Shown here: piece by piece, positions 54,671 to 62,747 of the stretch
Position numbering within the stretch: position 1 is the first letter of the stretch
How the letters are laid out: each line of letters begins with the position of its first letter
DNA from: Caldisericales bacterium
GTDB lineage: Bacteria; Caldisericota; Caldisericia; Caldisericales; Caldisericaceae
NCBI GenBank assembly: GCA_015489815.1
Contig: WFZA01000016.1
Span: forward strand, 1 to 64,000
DNA length: 64,000 bases
Direction of reading: 5' to 3'
Notes under the pieces: generated by a model
Seen by the model: the letters and a program-made list of their open reading frames with translations, nothing else
The model's database searches: none
What the model was told of the DNA's origin: nothing
Translations under genes and position numbers: made by a program

Positions 54671-55099
54671 TTAACTCTTGCTTTTTCTTTTACACTCAGG
54701 GCAAATTCCGTAAATGAACAGGGAAAATTCTTTAATGTCCCAACCTTTTTCCTTTGCGACTCTTACGACATCGTTGTAATCTGGAAGTTCTGCATCTTCT
54801 ATCTTGCCACAACTTATACAAACAAAGTGAATGTGCGGCACTATTCTGCCGTCAAAGTGCTTACTCTTATTTATTGAAAACTCTTTCGCTAAGCCTAATT
54901 CAACGAGTTTATTTAAAACATTATAAACCGTAGCAAAACTAACACCGGGCAACTTTTCTTTAATATCGTTATAGACCATTTCAGCTGTTGGATGACTACG
55001 CGTATTCACCAGGTACTTATATATTTCAATCCTCGTTTTTGTTACTTTTAAACCATTTGCCCGTAAAACTTCTTTAATCTTTTCTTCCATTTTAATCAC
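54671..55099 (-). CDS. perR: PerR-type peroxide regulator (Fur family)
   Basis: This 142-residue repressor has a winged helix (residues ~5-80) and a dimerisation domain. Metal residues match PerR: His36, Asp83, His89, His91 and Asp102, the last two aligned by HIHFVCISCGKIED, plus structural zinc cysteines C94-C97 and C133-C136. Asp rather than Glu at 102 is the feature that separates PerR, which senses H2O2 by metal-catalysed His oxidation, from Fur. It lies just downstream of the oxygen-defence operon, after a terminator-like hairpin and with its own promoter. Confidence 0.88.
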   Translation of the reverse strand: MIKMEEKIKEVLRANGLKVTKTRIEIYKYLVNTRSHPTAEMVYNDIKEKLPGVSFATVYNVLNKLVELGLAKEFSINKSKHFDGRIVPHIHFVCISCGKIEDAELPDYNDVVRVAKEKGWDIKEFSLFIYGICPECKRKSKS

Positions 55100-55116
55100 T
55101 CCCGATTTTTCTTTAA

Positions 55117-55144
55117 ATTATAACAATTTTAATGAGTTTTGCAA
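55117..55144 (-). promoter_or_regulatory. Promoter of perR, with overlapping inverted repeat
   Basis: Minus-strand TTGCAA (55144-55139) and TATAAT (55122-55117), 16 bp apart. An A/T inverted repeat TTAAATT...AATTTTAA (55113-55132) overlaps the -10 and could be an autoregulatory site, though it departs from the PerR-box pattern. Confidence 0.5.
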
Positions 55145-55155
55145 TAACGAAAAGA

Positions 55156-55191
55156 CTCCCTTTTTGCAAGTATAAGCAAAATCTGAGGGAG
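55156..55191 (-). terminator. Probable terminator of the ferritin-peroxiredoxin operon
   Basis: CTCCCT (55156-55161) pairs with AGGGAG (55186-55191) and TTTTGC (55162-55167) with GCAAAA (55176-55181), with a 4-nt bulge and an 8-nt loop. On the minus strand it is followed by TCTTTTCG, a weak T-run. Confidence 0.6.
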
Positions 55192-55212
55192 CCCAAGTGT
55201 TTTACTTTGCAA

Positions 55213-55446
55213 CTACTTCAACTTTTCTGCCACTTCTTTACCGGAATCCGTAATAATAAATACGCCGTCCTGCTCTTTAACAGCGCCTTTTCCAATCAAT
55301 TCTCTTAACTTCCGCGCGATAAGCGGAGTGTTAAGCCCGCTTTTATCGGCAATCTCTTGTTTTGTTGCTTTACCCACCTCTGCAAGCAGTTTTAAAATCG
55401 ACTTCGCCTGCTCAGAAAGATTCTTATTTGGTTTAAGGCACGGCAT
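55213..55446 (-). CDS. Small winged-helix regulator, unknown target
   Basis: The 77-residue protein is almost only a winged helix: LLAEVGKATKQEIADKSGLN (helix-turn-helix), LIARKLRELIGKGAV and the wing QDGVFIITDSGKE. It starts MPCLKPNKN, with GAGGAATAAA before ATG 55446, one nt past the peroxiredoxin stop; a longer frame reaching back to 55488 inside that gene lacks a ribosome site. No metal-binding residues besides Cys3 are apparent. As the last gene of the oxygen-defence operon it may tune that operon. Confidence 0.75.
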   Translation of the reverse strand: MPCLKPNKNLSEQAKSILKLLAEVGKATKQEIADKSGLNTPLIARKLRELIGKGAVKEQDGVFIITDSGKEVAEKLK

Positions 55447-55447
55447 T

Positions 55448-56041
55448 TTATTCCTCAGGTTTCCAAACTGTATAAACCTTACCTGCAATCTTTATGTCAG
55501 GAGCAAATGTCTTCTTACCGGGTTCCCATCCTGCTGGTGCAACCTGATCCGGATGCTCGCGGACATACTGGAACGCCTGAATCTGACGGATAAGCTCCTT
55601 CACATTTCTTCCTACATTCGGATAAAGAACTTCAACGGCCCTTAAAATTCCGTCAGGGTCAATGATAAATCTACCTCTTACTGCCGTTCCACTCTCTTCA
55701 TCGTAAACTTCGTAAAGGCGCGAAACTTTTCCTGTTGGGTCTGCACCCATTGCAAATTTTACCGGCTTGATTAGCTCAGATGTTTCGTGCCACACTTTGT
55801 GGGAGAACACTGTGTCCGTGCTCATAGAAATGACTTCAACGCCCATTTTTTTTAACTCATCGTAAGCTCTTGCCATTGCATTAATTTCCGTAGGGCAAAC
55901 AAATGTGAAATCAGCAGGATAGAAGCAAAGCACCACCCATTTGCCTCTGTAATCAGAGAGCTTAATCTTGTCGATGCTCCCATCAGTTGGGAAGAACGCA
56001 TCGGTCTCAAAATCTGGTACTTCTTTCCCCACCATCAACAT
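55448..56041 (-). CDS. AhpC/Prx1-type peroxiredoxin without resolving cysteine
   Basis: The 197-residue peroxidase has the peroxidatic Cys49 in FTFVCPTEINA, and Thr and Arg partners (Thr46 and the Arg of VRGRFIIDPDG). It aligns along its whole length with AhpC/Prx1 enzymes. The C-terminal resolving cysteine, normally in EVCPAGW, is replaced: QVAPAGWEPGKKTF. The only other Cys is Cys39 (VVLCFYP). It therefore should work as a 1-Cys enzyme or use an outside thiol. AGGAGG lies 7 nt before ATG 56041. Confidence 0.93.
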   Translation of the reverse strand: MLMVGKEVPDFETDAFFPTDGSIDKIKLSDYRGKWVVLCFYPADFTFVCPTEINAMARAYDELKKMGVEVISMSTDTVFSHKVWHETSELIKPVKFAMGADPTGKVSRLYEVYDEESGTAVRGRFIIDPDGILRAVEVLYPNVGRNVKELIRQIQAFQYVREHPDQVAPAGWEPGKKTFAPDIKIAGKVYTVWKPEE

Positions 56042-56075
56042 AATACCACCTCCTTAAGAAATTATTTTTAATAAA

Positions 56076-56465
56076 TTACTTTAATGTACCTTTCCAGAGA
56101 CCATGAACGCTGCAATATTCCCTCGCGTATACCTCTTTTCCTTCAGGTACTTCAAAAACTGCTTCTGGTTTGTCACCAGGGTTGAGGAATTTTCTATATA
56201 CCGCTCCGTCAACGACAAGTTCAATCCATTCAATGTAGTGCTTTTCTTCCATAGGATGCGCTACGTTCTCACCTACTTTAACCACATAAGCATTGCCTTC
56301 CCTCTTAATGAACGGCACATGCTTTTCTGTAGAAGAATCTGCTGTTTTCTCCTCCAATAGTGTCATCGGCTGCCCGCAGCAAACAAGCTGTCCTGCACCT
56401 GGATGTGTCACCTCAACAATGTTTCCACATACTTCGCACTTGTAAATCTCCAATTTTTTCGTCAT
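56076..56465 (-). CDS. dfx: Desulfoferrodoxin (superoxide reductase, two-iron type)
   Basis: This 129-residue superoxide reductase converts superoxide to H2O2 without releasing oxygen. It has the N-terminal desulforedoxin centre with Cys10, Cys13, Cys29 and Cys30, and the catalytic Fe(His)4Cys site in [21 protein letters not shown] and [13 protein letters not shown] strong AAGGAGG site precedes ATG 56465. The H2O2 formed could be used by the downstream peroxiredoxin. Confidence 0.95.
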   Translation of the reverse strand: MTKKLEIYKCEVCGNIVEVTHPGAGQLVCCGQPMTLLEEKTADSSTEKHVPFIKREGNAYVVKVGENVAHPMEEKHYIEWIELVVDGAVYRKFLNPGDKPEAVFEVPEGKEVYAREYCSVHGLWKGTLK

Positions 56466-56476
56466 ACTGCACCTCC

Positions 56477-57658
56477 TTATGAAATTTTTTCTTTTAATTT
56501 ATTTGAAAATTCAGTTACAAAACTATCAAGCTTTTCAAAATCAGCTGGCTTTGGATACCCCTTTACCATAACAGGCTCTATAAAATCAACCTTTAAATTA
56601 GAAAGCATTTCTTGAATTTGCTTTACTCCTAAACCGCCCCATCCGTAAGATATAACAATTGATGCAACTTTCACCTTTGGGCGAAGTGCATTTGCAAGAT
56701 ACGCAGTAGAAACAACTGAAGGATGTGCACCTGCAAGCACATAAGGGCTTGCAAAAATTACGCCTGCTGTATCTACAAGTTCCATAGCTATTTGTCCTAC
56801 ATCGGCAACTGTTAGATTTATAGGCACAACTTCGATATTCTTTTCTATAAACTTATCAGTCAAAAACTCGACGATTTTCTTCGTGCTTCCATGCATTGAA
56901 ACATACGGAATTAAAACTTTATTCTCCACTTTATCTGAGATCCAGCCTTCGTAAGCCTTTATAATAATTTCCGGGTTTGGGTATACCGGACCATGGCTTG
57001 GAGCAATGTATTTTATATCGTACTGTTTTATCTTTTCTATGTTCTTTTTTATCTGTGTTCTAAACGGCATCATTATTTCCGCATAGTATCTCTTTGCGTC
57101 AACTATCACCCTGTGTTCGTTCTCCACAAACAGATGGCTTGCCGCCCTGTGTGACCCAAAGAAGTCACAGGAGAACAAAACTTTATCCTCTATCAAATAA
57201 GTAGACATTGTTTCAGGCCAGTGCACCCACGGCGTAAATATAAACTTTAGCGTTTTTCCTCCAAGAGAGAGTTCTTCTCCATCGGTTATTTCAATAAAGA
57301 CATCGTCTTTTAACAGTAAAAATTCTTTTAGGAATGACTTGCACTTTGCATTCGTAACTACTTTTGCATCTGGGTATAGTTTTAATACATCAGGAATACT
57401 TCCAGAATGGTCCTGCTCTGCATGACTTGAGATAATGTAGTCAATCTTTTTAACTCCAAGCGCCTTTAAATTATCCAATAAAATTTCTTTTTTTTCAGGT
57501 TCAACTGTATCTATTAAGGCGGTTTTTTCCTTCCCAAAAATAATGTACGAATTATAACTCGTCCCGTCTGGAAGCGGGATAAGATCATCAAATATTTTTC
57601 TGTCCCAATCTATTGCACCAACTTCATAAACTCCATCCACTAATTTTCTTACAGCCAT
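56477..57658 (-). CDS. Flavodiiron protein (FprA type)
   Basis: The 393 residues comprise a metallo-beta-lactamase-like diiron domain (HAEQDHSG, His79-Glu81-Asp83-His84, then [10 protein letters not shown] and FFGSHR, PSHGP) and a C-terminal flavodoxin domain ([19 protein letters not shown]). Such proteins reduce O2 to water or NO to N2O in anaerobes. No rubredoxin domain is fused. It starts immediately after the ferritin stop with a GAGGAGG site. Confidence 0.95.
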   Translation of the reverse strand: MAVRKLVDGVYEVGAIDWDRKIFDDLIPLPDGTSYNSYIIFGKEKTALIDTVEPEKKEILLDNLKALGVKKIDYIISSHAEQDHSGSIPDVLKLYPDAKVVTNAKCKSFLKEFLLLKDDVFIEITDGEELSLGGKTLKFIFTPWVHWPETMSTYLIEDKVLFSCDFFGSHRAASHLFVENEHRVIVDAKRYYAEIMMPFRTQIKKNIEKIKQYDIKYIAPSHGPVYPNPEIIIKAYEGWISDKVENKVLIPYVSMHGSTKKIVEFLTDKFIEKNIEVVPINLTVADVGQIAMELVDTAGVIFASPYVLAGAHPSVVSTAYLANALRPKVKVASIVISYGWGGLGVKQIQEMLSNLKVDFIEPVMVKGYPKPADFEKLDSFVTEFSNKLKEKIS

Positions 57659-58174
57659 TTACGCCTCCTCGTTCGTTAAGGGAGTATAAGTACGCGTTCC
57701 TAAATCTCTGTCAAGCATAAATAATCCGTTTCCGTTATCGCCAATGAACTTTAGCCTGTCGATTATTTCTCTATCGTTTTCCTCTTCTTCTACCTGCTCG
57801 TCAATAAACCATTGAAGGAAATTGTAAGTTGCTCTATCTTTTACTTCCTCTGCGACATCGATCAGATAATTAATGCGCTCAGTGATGTGTTGCTCGTGAT
57901 TTAGTGTTTCTTCAAATACCTGCAATGGAGATTCCCATTCAGTTGGAGGTTCCTTTATCGTATGTAACTTTACATCTTCGCCTCTCGATAAGATGTAATT
58001 AAACATCTTCATTCCGTGGTCAACTTCTTCTTTGTACTGAACCATCATCCAATTTGCAAAACCTTTTAAACCAATTTTACTAAAGTAAGCAGACATAGAC
58101 AGATAAAGATAAGCAGAATAAAACTCTTCGTTTACCTGGTCAGTTAAAGCATTCTTCATTTTCTCGTTAAGCAT
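57659..58174 (-). CDS. Ferritin
   Basis: The 171-residue four-helix iron-storage protein shows the H-type ferroxidase residues: Glu in NEEFYSAYLYL, Glu and His in EEVDHGMKMF, and the QHITERINYL and FLQWFIDEQVEEE helices. It takes up ferrous iron and so removes Fenton substrate. It is first in ferritin-FDP-desulfoferrodoxin-peroxiredoxin-HTH and diverges from feoAB, joining iron storage, uptake and oxygen defence in one region. A strong promoter precedes it. Confidence 0.95.
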   Translation of the reverse strand: MLNEKMKNALTDQVNEEFYSAYLYLSMSAYFSKIGLKGFANWMMVQYKEEVDHGMKMFNYILSRGEDVKLHTIKEPPTEWESPLQVFEETLNHEQHITERINYLIDVAEEVKDRATYNFLQWFIDEQVEEEENDREIIDRLKFIGDNGNGLFMLDRDLGTRTYTPLTNEEA

Positions 58175-58214
58175 ATCCTACACCCCTTTCTTTTTTTAAA
58201 ATCATTTTAGTTTT

Positions 58215-58242
58215 ATTATAAACCTTTTTTGAAATCTGTCAA
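58215..58242 (-). promoter_or_regulatory. Ferritin operon promoter
   Basis: Minus-strand TTGACA (58242-58237) and TATAAT (58220-58215) with a 16-bp spacer, a perfect consensus pair. TTATAATAAAACTAA overlapping the -10 resembles half of a PerR box (TTATAATnATTATAA), a weak match. Confidence 0.75.
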
Positions 58243-58477
58243 CCACAGCTTTCCAGAAACCTATTAGAGATATTTGGAAACCTAAGCCATAATACTCTAA
58301 GAATTTATTATATTATAAAACTAAAAAGTAATTATTTCAACATTTTTTTATTCTTAAAAATCCTTAAACTCGTTATCAAAGAGTTAAAATCAAATTTCTG
58401 CATCCAATACGCAGAAAGATACTTTATATAAAAACACAGAAAAGTCTTTCTCAAAAAGTAAATACTTGACTTTTTAC

Positions 58478-58505
58478 TTGACTTTTGTCTACTATTCAAT
58501 ATACT
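58478..58505 (+). promoter_or_regulatory. feoAB promoter
   Basis: TTGACT (58478-58483) and TATACT (58500-58505) are 16 bp apart. A second ACTTGACTTTT lies 12 bp upstream of the -35, making a tandem repeat. Confidence 0.65.
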
Positions 58506-58525
58506 AACTTAGTCATAACTAACTT
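58506..58525 (+). promoter_or_regulatory. Candidate iron-repressor operator of feoAB
   Basis: AACTTAGT-CATA-ACTAACTT is an inverted repeat with 7 of 8 pairs matching. It lies directly after the -10 box, over the transcription start, where a repressor would block initiation. TTAGT/ACTAA half-sites resemble DtxR-family operators, and a DtxR-type gene follows feoB. Confidence 0.6.
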
Positions 58526-58549
58526 TGAAAAAAAGAAATGAGGTGGATA

Positions 58550-58792
58550 ATGTTTAACGAGATAATGCCCCTGGCAGATGTTTCAGAAAATACAAAAGTA
58601 CAAATTGTGAGTTTCTCTGGAGGTTATAACTTTGTAAGAAGATTACAGGAAATGGGGCTCGTACCTGGACAAATTGCTAAAATAATAAGAAATTCTAAAA
58701 TTGGCCCGGTAGAAGTATCTGTTATGGGCTCTAATCTTGCAATAGGCAGAGGAATTGCGTCAAAAATCCTCGTGAAGGTGGTATATGAATAA
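58550..58792 (+). CDS. feoA: Ferrous iron transport protein FeoA
   Basis: The 80-residue SH3-like protein contains MPLADVSENTKVQIVSFSGG, RRLQEMGLVPGQIAKI and LAIGRGIASKILV, standard for FeoA, the cytoplasmic partner of FeoB. ATG 58550 is chosen because GAGGTG lies 4-9 nt upstream; the earlier ATG at 58538 overlaps that ribosome binding site. It overlaps feoB by 8 bp. Confidence 0.93.
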   Translation: MFNEIMPLADVSENTKVQIVSFSGGYNFVRRLQEMGLVPGQIAKIIRNSKIGPVEVSVMGSNLAIGRGIASKILVKVVYE

Positions 58793-60722
58793 AAAAGAGT
58801 TTACCGTTGCCCTTGCAGGTAATGCAAATGTAGGTAAAAGTGTAATATTCAACCAATTAACCGGCGGAAACCAGATTATAGGGAACTGGCCGGGGAAAAC
58901 CGTAGAAAAAGCAGAAGGCTTTCTTGAACAGGAAGGAATTAAACTTCACATAGTAGACCTACCGGGTATATACTCACTTTCCACATACTCAGAAGAAGAG
59001 ATCGTTTCTAGGGAATTTATCGCAAAGGAACATCCAGACCTCGTTGTAAATGTAGTGGATGCATCCAATTTAGAAAGAAATTTATTCTTTACCTTACAGC
59101 TAATCGAGCTTGAAGTACCCCTTGTAATTGCGTTAAACCAATACGACATATTGGAAAACAAAGGACTCCACATAAATGAAGATAAGCTTTCTAAACTGCT
59201 TGATGCGCCAGTAGTCAAGACAATTGCAGTCCAAAACAAAGGACTAAAAGACTTATTTAAAGTAATAAAAGAGACACTACTCTCAGAAGAGAAAAAAGTG
59301 CCACACATAAAGTACGGCAAAGAAGTAGAATCAAGAATTGAGATCCTCGTTGAAAAGCTCAAAAATAAAAAAATTAAACTTTCCTACCCGTACCGTTTTG
59401 CTGCAATAAAATTACTGGAAAACGATCCTTTAATAAAAAAAGAAGTAAACGACCCTGAAATACTTTCTACAGTTAAAAAACTCCAGGAAGAGCTAAAGGA
59501 AATACACGGAGAAGACGCCGAAACAGTAATAATTTCGGAGAGGTATGCCATTGCATCACGCATAGCAGAGTCCGTAATCACGAGAAGGTACATGGTAAAA
59601 GCCAGCATTGGAGACTGGTTTGATAAAATCGCTTTAGATAAGTTCTGGGGATATGTATTCTTTATACTTATAACAATAGGTATATTTTATACAGTATTCA
59701 AATTCGGAAGTTACTTTTCAGATCTTTTAAGTAACTGGCTTGAAGCGTTTAAACCTACATTTATGCAGATACCACTTTCTCCATTCTGGGATAAAATATT
59801 GTGGGACGGCGTAATGGAAGGGGTAATCGCAGGAATAGGCATAGTGCTTCCATACATTGCGCCATTTTACCTACTCCTTGCGTTTTTAGAGGATAGTGGT
59901 TATCTGGCAAGAATTGCATTTTTAACAGACAATCTAATGCACAAAATGGGCCTTCACGGCAAAGCATTTATGCCGCTAATTGAAGGGTTCGGATGCAATG
60001 TCCCAGCAGTTCTCGGCACAAGAATTATGGAGCGCGACAGAGACAGATTCCTTGCAGCAATACTCGTAACGCTTGTTCCCTGCTCAGCACGGACGGTTAT
60101 TATATTAGGACTTGTCGCCGCATTCTTAGGGCCAATATATGCATTTCTTATTTATGTGCTTGATTTTATACTCATTGTAATCGTTGGGCGCATTCTGAAC
60201 AAGTTTATGAAGGGCACACCGTCCGGACTCATAATGGAAATGCCCAGATATAGAAAACCAGTAATGCGTATAATTTTAAAGCAAACATGGATTAGGCTAA
60301 AAGAATTTGTCTATATCGCATTCCCTATTATCATTATAGCAAATGTCGTAATAGAACTCTTTGCATTACTGAATTGGTTAAATCCTGTTGCAAATTTTTT
60401 AAAGCCTGTCGTAACTAATTTCATCGGCCTGCCACCACTTGCAGGTGTTACGCTCATATTTGGAGCATTAAGAAAAGAACTCACACTCGTAATGCTTGCC
60501 GGAATATACCACACGACAAACTTTGCGTCTATTATGACGCCAAGGCAAATTTTTGTTTATGGATTTGTAACGATGATCTACATTCCCTGCGTTGCCACAA
60601 TGGCAGCATTAAAAAGAGAGTTTGGCTGGAAACGCACTACATTAATCGTCGTTGGGGAACTTGCGGGGGCAATTATACTGGGCGGATTATTCAACCAGAT
60701 ATTAAAACTATTTATGCCGTAA
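58785..60722 (+). CDS. feoB: Ferrous iron transport protein FeoB
   Basis: FeoB imports Fe2+. The 645 residues have an N-terminal G domain (G1 GNANVGKS, G3 DLPG, G4 NQYD), a GDI-like helical domain (~170-265), and a membrane part with two Gate domains (FIEGFGCNVPAVLGTR, VPCSARTVIILGLVAAFLGP, LPPLAGVTLIFGALRKEL). No FeoC gene follows; a DtxR-type repressor gene does. Confidence 0.97.
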   Translation: MNKKEFTVALAGNANVGKSVIFNQLTGGNQIIGNWPGKTVEKAEGFLEQEGIKLHIVDLPGIYSLSTYSEEEIVSREFIAKEHPDLVVNVVDASNLERNLFFTLQLIELEVPLVIALNQYDILENKGLHINEDKLSKLLDAPVVKTIAVQNKGLKDLFKVIKETLLSEEKKVPHIKYGKEVESRIEILVEKLKNKKIKLSYPYRFAAIKLLENDPLIKKEVNDPEILSTVKKLQEELKEIHGEDAETVIISERYAIASRIAESVITRRYMVKASIGDWFDKIALDKFWGYVFFILITIGIFYTVFKFGSYFSDLLSNWLEAFKPTFMQIPLSPFWDKILWDGVMEGVIAGIGIVLPYIAPFYLLLAFLEDSGYLARIAFLTDNLMHKMGLHGKAFMPLIEGFGCNVPAVLGTRIMERDRDRFLAAILVTLVPCSARTVIILGLVAAFLGPIYAFLIYVLDFILIVIVGRILNKFMKGTPSGLIMEMPRYRKPVMRIILKQTWIRLKEFVYIAFPIIIIANVVIELFALLNWLNPVANFLKPVVTNFIGLPPLAGVTLIFGALRKELTLVMLAGIYHTTNFASIMTPRQIFVYGFVTMIYIPCVATMAALKREFGWKRTTLIVVGELAGAIILGGLFNQILKLFMP

Positions 60723-60731
60723 ACTTAAAAA

Positions 60732-61115
60732 ATGAAAGATAAAACTACAAGAAGTATTGAAGATTACCTTGAGGCAATATATCTTATTAAGCAAAAAAAA
60801 CAAACCGTCAGAGTAATCGATGTCGCAAAGTGCCTGTCAGTAAAACTGCCTTCAGTAACGGGCGCTCTAAAGAGGCTTAGTGAAAAGGGTTTCGTGATAC
60901 ATACCTCCTACGGTGAAATAGAACTAACAGAAAAAGGAAAACAGATAGGGAAAGAAACATGGGAAAAGCATAAACTTTTATTCACATTACTTCATAAAGT
61001 ACTGGGCGTTTCAGAAGGCACGGCATATAAAGAAGCATGCCTTATAGAACACCTTATATCAAAAGAAACTGAAGAAAAAATTAAACAGTTTTTAGAGAAA
61101 CACAATCACAAATAA
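60732..61115 (+). CDS. DtxR-family iron-dependent repressor
   Basis: The 127-residue protein has a winged helix (residues 6-72: SIEDYLEAIYLIKQK, VTGALKRLSEKGFV) and a dimerisation domain. Metal-site residues correspond to DtxR: His80 in EKHKLLF and Cys103-Glu106-His107 in EACLIEH. A Cys at this place is typical of iron sensors (DtxR, IdeR), where MntR has Glu. It lacks the C-terminal SH3-like domain. It starts 9 nt after feoB and probably represses feoAB through the repeat at 58506. Confidence 0.88.
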   Translation: MKDKTTRSIEDYLEAIYLIKQKKQTVRVIDVAKCLSVKLPSVTGALKRLSEKGFVIHTSYGEIELTEKGKQIGKETWEKHKLLFTLLHKVLGVSEGTAYKEACLIEHLISKETEEKIKQFLEKHNHK

Positions 61116-61118
61116 AAA

Positions 61119-61147
61119 ACTGCCCGTCTTTTTTAAAGACGGGCAGT
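61119..61147 (-). terminator. Terminator of the PLP-enzyme gene
   Basis: A perfect 13-bp stem (ACTGCCCGTCTTT / AAAGACGGGCAGT) with a 3-nt loop is followed on the minus strand by TTTTTTATTT. It lies between convergent genes; on the plus strand there is no T-run, so it serves mainly the minus-strand gene. Confidence 0.88.
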
Positions 61148-61174
61148 GCGTAATCATCCAAAAACAAATTTCTT

Positions 61175-62653
61175 TTATAGATACTTTTTAATTAATCCTA
61201 CTCTTTCATTAAATTCTTTTATTCTTTCGTCCCATTCTTTGTAGGATTCAAACTTTTCGTCCCAGTAATTGTCATCGTACCACTGCGCGTTAAGCTCTGC
61301 AAGTTCTTTGCCTTGCTGCTCAATCCATGTAAAGTACTTTAAGTTATGCATTCTCTTTTTGTCGTAGTATCTGAGTTCCAGCATCCAGTCAGTCGTTGCG
61401 CCAAGCAAGTAACGATCAAAGTCTTTTGCAGCGTCCATTTCAGTATATTCTCCGTATTGGTCTCTGAGCTCCTGAAGTCTCGATTGATAGAGTTCCATAG
61501 AATCTGTTGCAACGGTAAATATTACATCTTTATCAGTCATTTCGTAGTACTTTGCCATTTTGATTGCACCGAGGATATTTGCAGTTGAGGAAATACCAAA
61601 GAGGTCAAGTTTATCTACAAATGCAGGATCTACGCCAGATTCCTTAAGATACTTTCTACCAGCAGGCTCGTTAAATAATCTAATTAAGTGCATGCAAGCT
61701 TCATCGTCAATGTCTACAACCATATCAATATTTTTTACATCAAAAATCCACGGAACATGCTTATCTCCGATTCCTTCGATCCTGTGTCCACCGTAACCAT
61801 TATAAAGAAGTGTAGGGCATTGAAGTGCTTCACCTGCGCCAATCTTAATCGTAGGGAATTTCTTTCTTAAGTAGTTACCACTGCCAAGAGTGCCAGCAGA
61901 ACCCTGAGTAAGGAACAACGCAGTCATTCTCTGGCCTTCCTTTTTCTCTTTATTGAATACTTCTTCCATTGCAGGTCCCGTTACGGCATAGTGCCAGATC
62001 GGGTTTCCAAACTCTTCAAACTGGTTCAATACAACGATTTCATCCGGCCTTTGCTGTTTGAGTTCTTTTGTTTTATCAAAAACCTCTTTTACATTGCTTT
62101 CAACGCCAGGTGTAGCATACACTTCTGCACCAATACTCTTGAGCCACTCGAACCTTTCTTTGGACATCCCTTCAGGAAGTACTGCAATTGCCTGGCAAGC
62201 AAGTAGTGCAGAATCGTATGCACCACCCCTGCAGTAATTTCCGGTAGATGGCCAGAGTGCTTTCTGTCTGGTTGGGTCAAATGCACCTCTGGTAAGTTTT
62301 TCTACGAGCGGACCAAATGTCGCACCAACTTTGTGAGAACCCGTTGGGAAGTATTTACCAATTAAAACGAAAATTCTTGCCTTTACTCCACTTAATTCTG
62401 GAGGAATTTCTACATAATTTACGCCATCGAAACCGCCACCAAATTTAACTGGTTCATTTTTCCAGGTAATCCTGAATAAGTTCCTCGGGTGAAGATCCCA
62501 CAAACCAATGTGTTTTAATTCTTCTTTTATTTTTTCTGGAATTTTCGTAGGATCACGCATCTGCTCGTAAGTAGGAATAATAATGTTTCTTTCTCGTGCT
62601 CTCTGGATAGTTCTTTCAAGAACCTCCTCGTTAACTATGTCATTTTTAGACAT
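61175..62653 (-). CDS. Fold-type II PLP-dependent enzyme (TrpB/cysteine-synthase-like)
   Basis: The 492-residue enzyme has the PLP lysine in GKYFPTGSHKVGATFGP, the PSTGNYCRGG segment, and a glycine-rich phosphate loop GSAGTLGSGNYL. These place it in the tryptophan-synthase-beta fold, but it is longer than cysteine or threonine enzymes, with an added C-terminal helical region rich in Trp and charged residues. Function cannot be named with confidence; a beta-replacement or lyase reaction is likely. ATG 62653 has AAGGAGG 6 nt upstream; the frame extends to 62695 without support. Monocistronic. Confidence 0.8.
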   Translation of the reverse strand: MSKNDIVNEEVLERTIQRARERNIIIPTYEQMRDPTKIPEKIKEELKHIGLWDLHPRNLFRITWKNEPVKFGGGFDGVNYVEIPPELSGVKARIFVLIGKYFPTGSHKVGATFGPLVEKLTRGAFDPTRQKALWPSTGNYCRGGAYDSALLACQAIAVLPEGMSKERFEWLKSIGAEVYATPGVESNVKEVFDKTKELKQQRPDEIVVLNQFEEFGNPIWHYAVTGPAMEEVFNKEKKEGQRMTALFLTQGSAGTLGSGNYLRKKFPTIKIGAGEALQCPTLLYNGYGGHRIEGIGDKHVPWIFDVKNIDMVVDIDDEACMHLIRLFNEPAGRKYLKESGVDPAFVDKLDLFGISSTANILGAIKMAKYYEMTDKDVIFTVATDSMELYQSRLQELRDQYGEYTEMDAAKDFDRYLLGATTDWMLELRYYDKKRMHNLKYFTWIEQQGKELAELNAQWYDDNYWDEKFESYKEWDERIKEFNERVGLIKKYL

Positions 62654-62747
62654 CCCATACCTCCTTGTAAATAATTTATTTGCAATTTTTAGCAACTATT
62701 TTATACGCACACTTTTTTTTGTCAAGACAATCATTAGTAGAGCGTTT

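Larger units (their letters stand above)
58175..58549. other. Divergent ferritin/feoA regulatory region
   Basis: A 375-nt AT-rich stretch without a gene. It carries the ferritin promoter at its left edge and the feoA promoter with an inverted-repeat operator at its right edge. The middle (about 58260-58460) shows no hairpin, repeat or RNA that I recognise. Confidence 0.7.

Noticed and set aside
58258-58285. TTAG...CTAA pair in the middle of the ferritin/feoA gap as a second iron operator
   Set aside because: The half-sites are only four bases, far apart, and not placed on a promoter.
61175-62695. Upstream start at 62695 for the PLP enzyme
   Set aside because: It lacks a ribosome site, whereas AAGGAGG lies 6 nt before ATG 62653.
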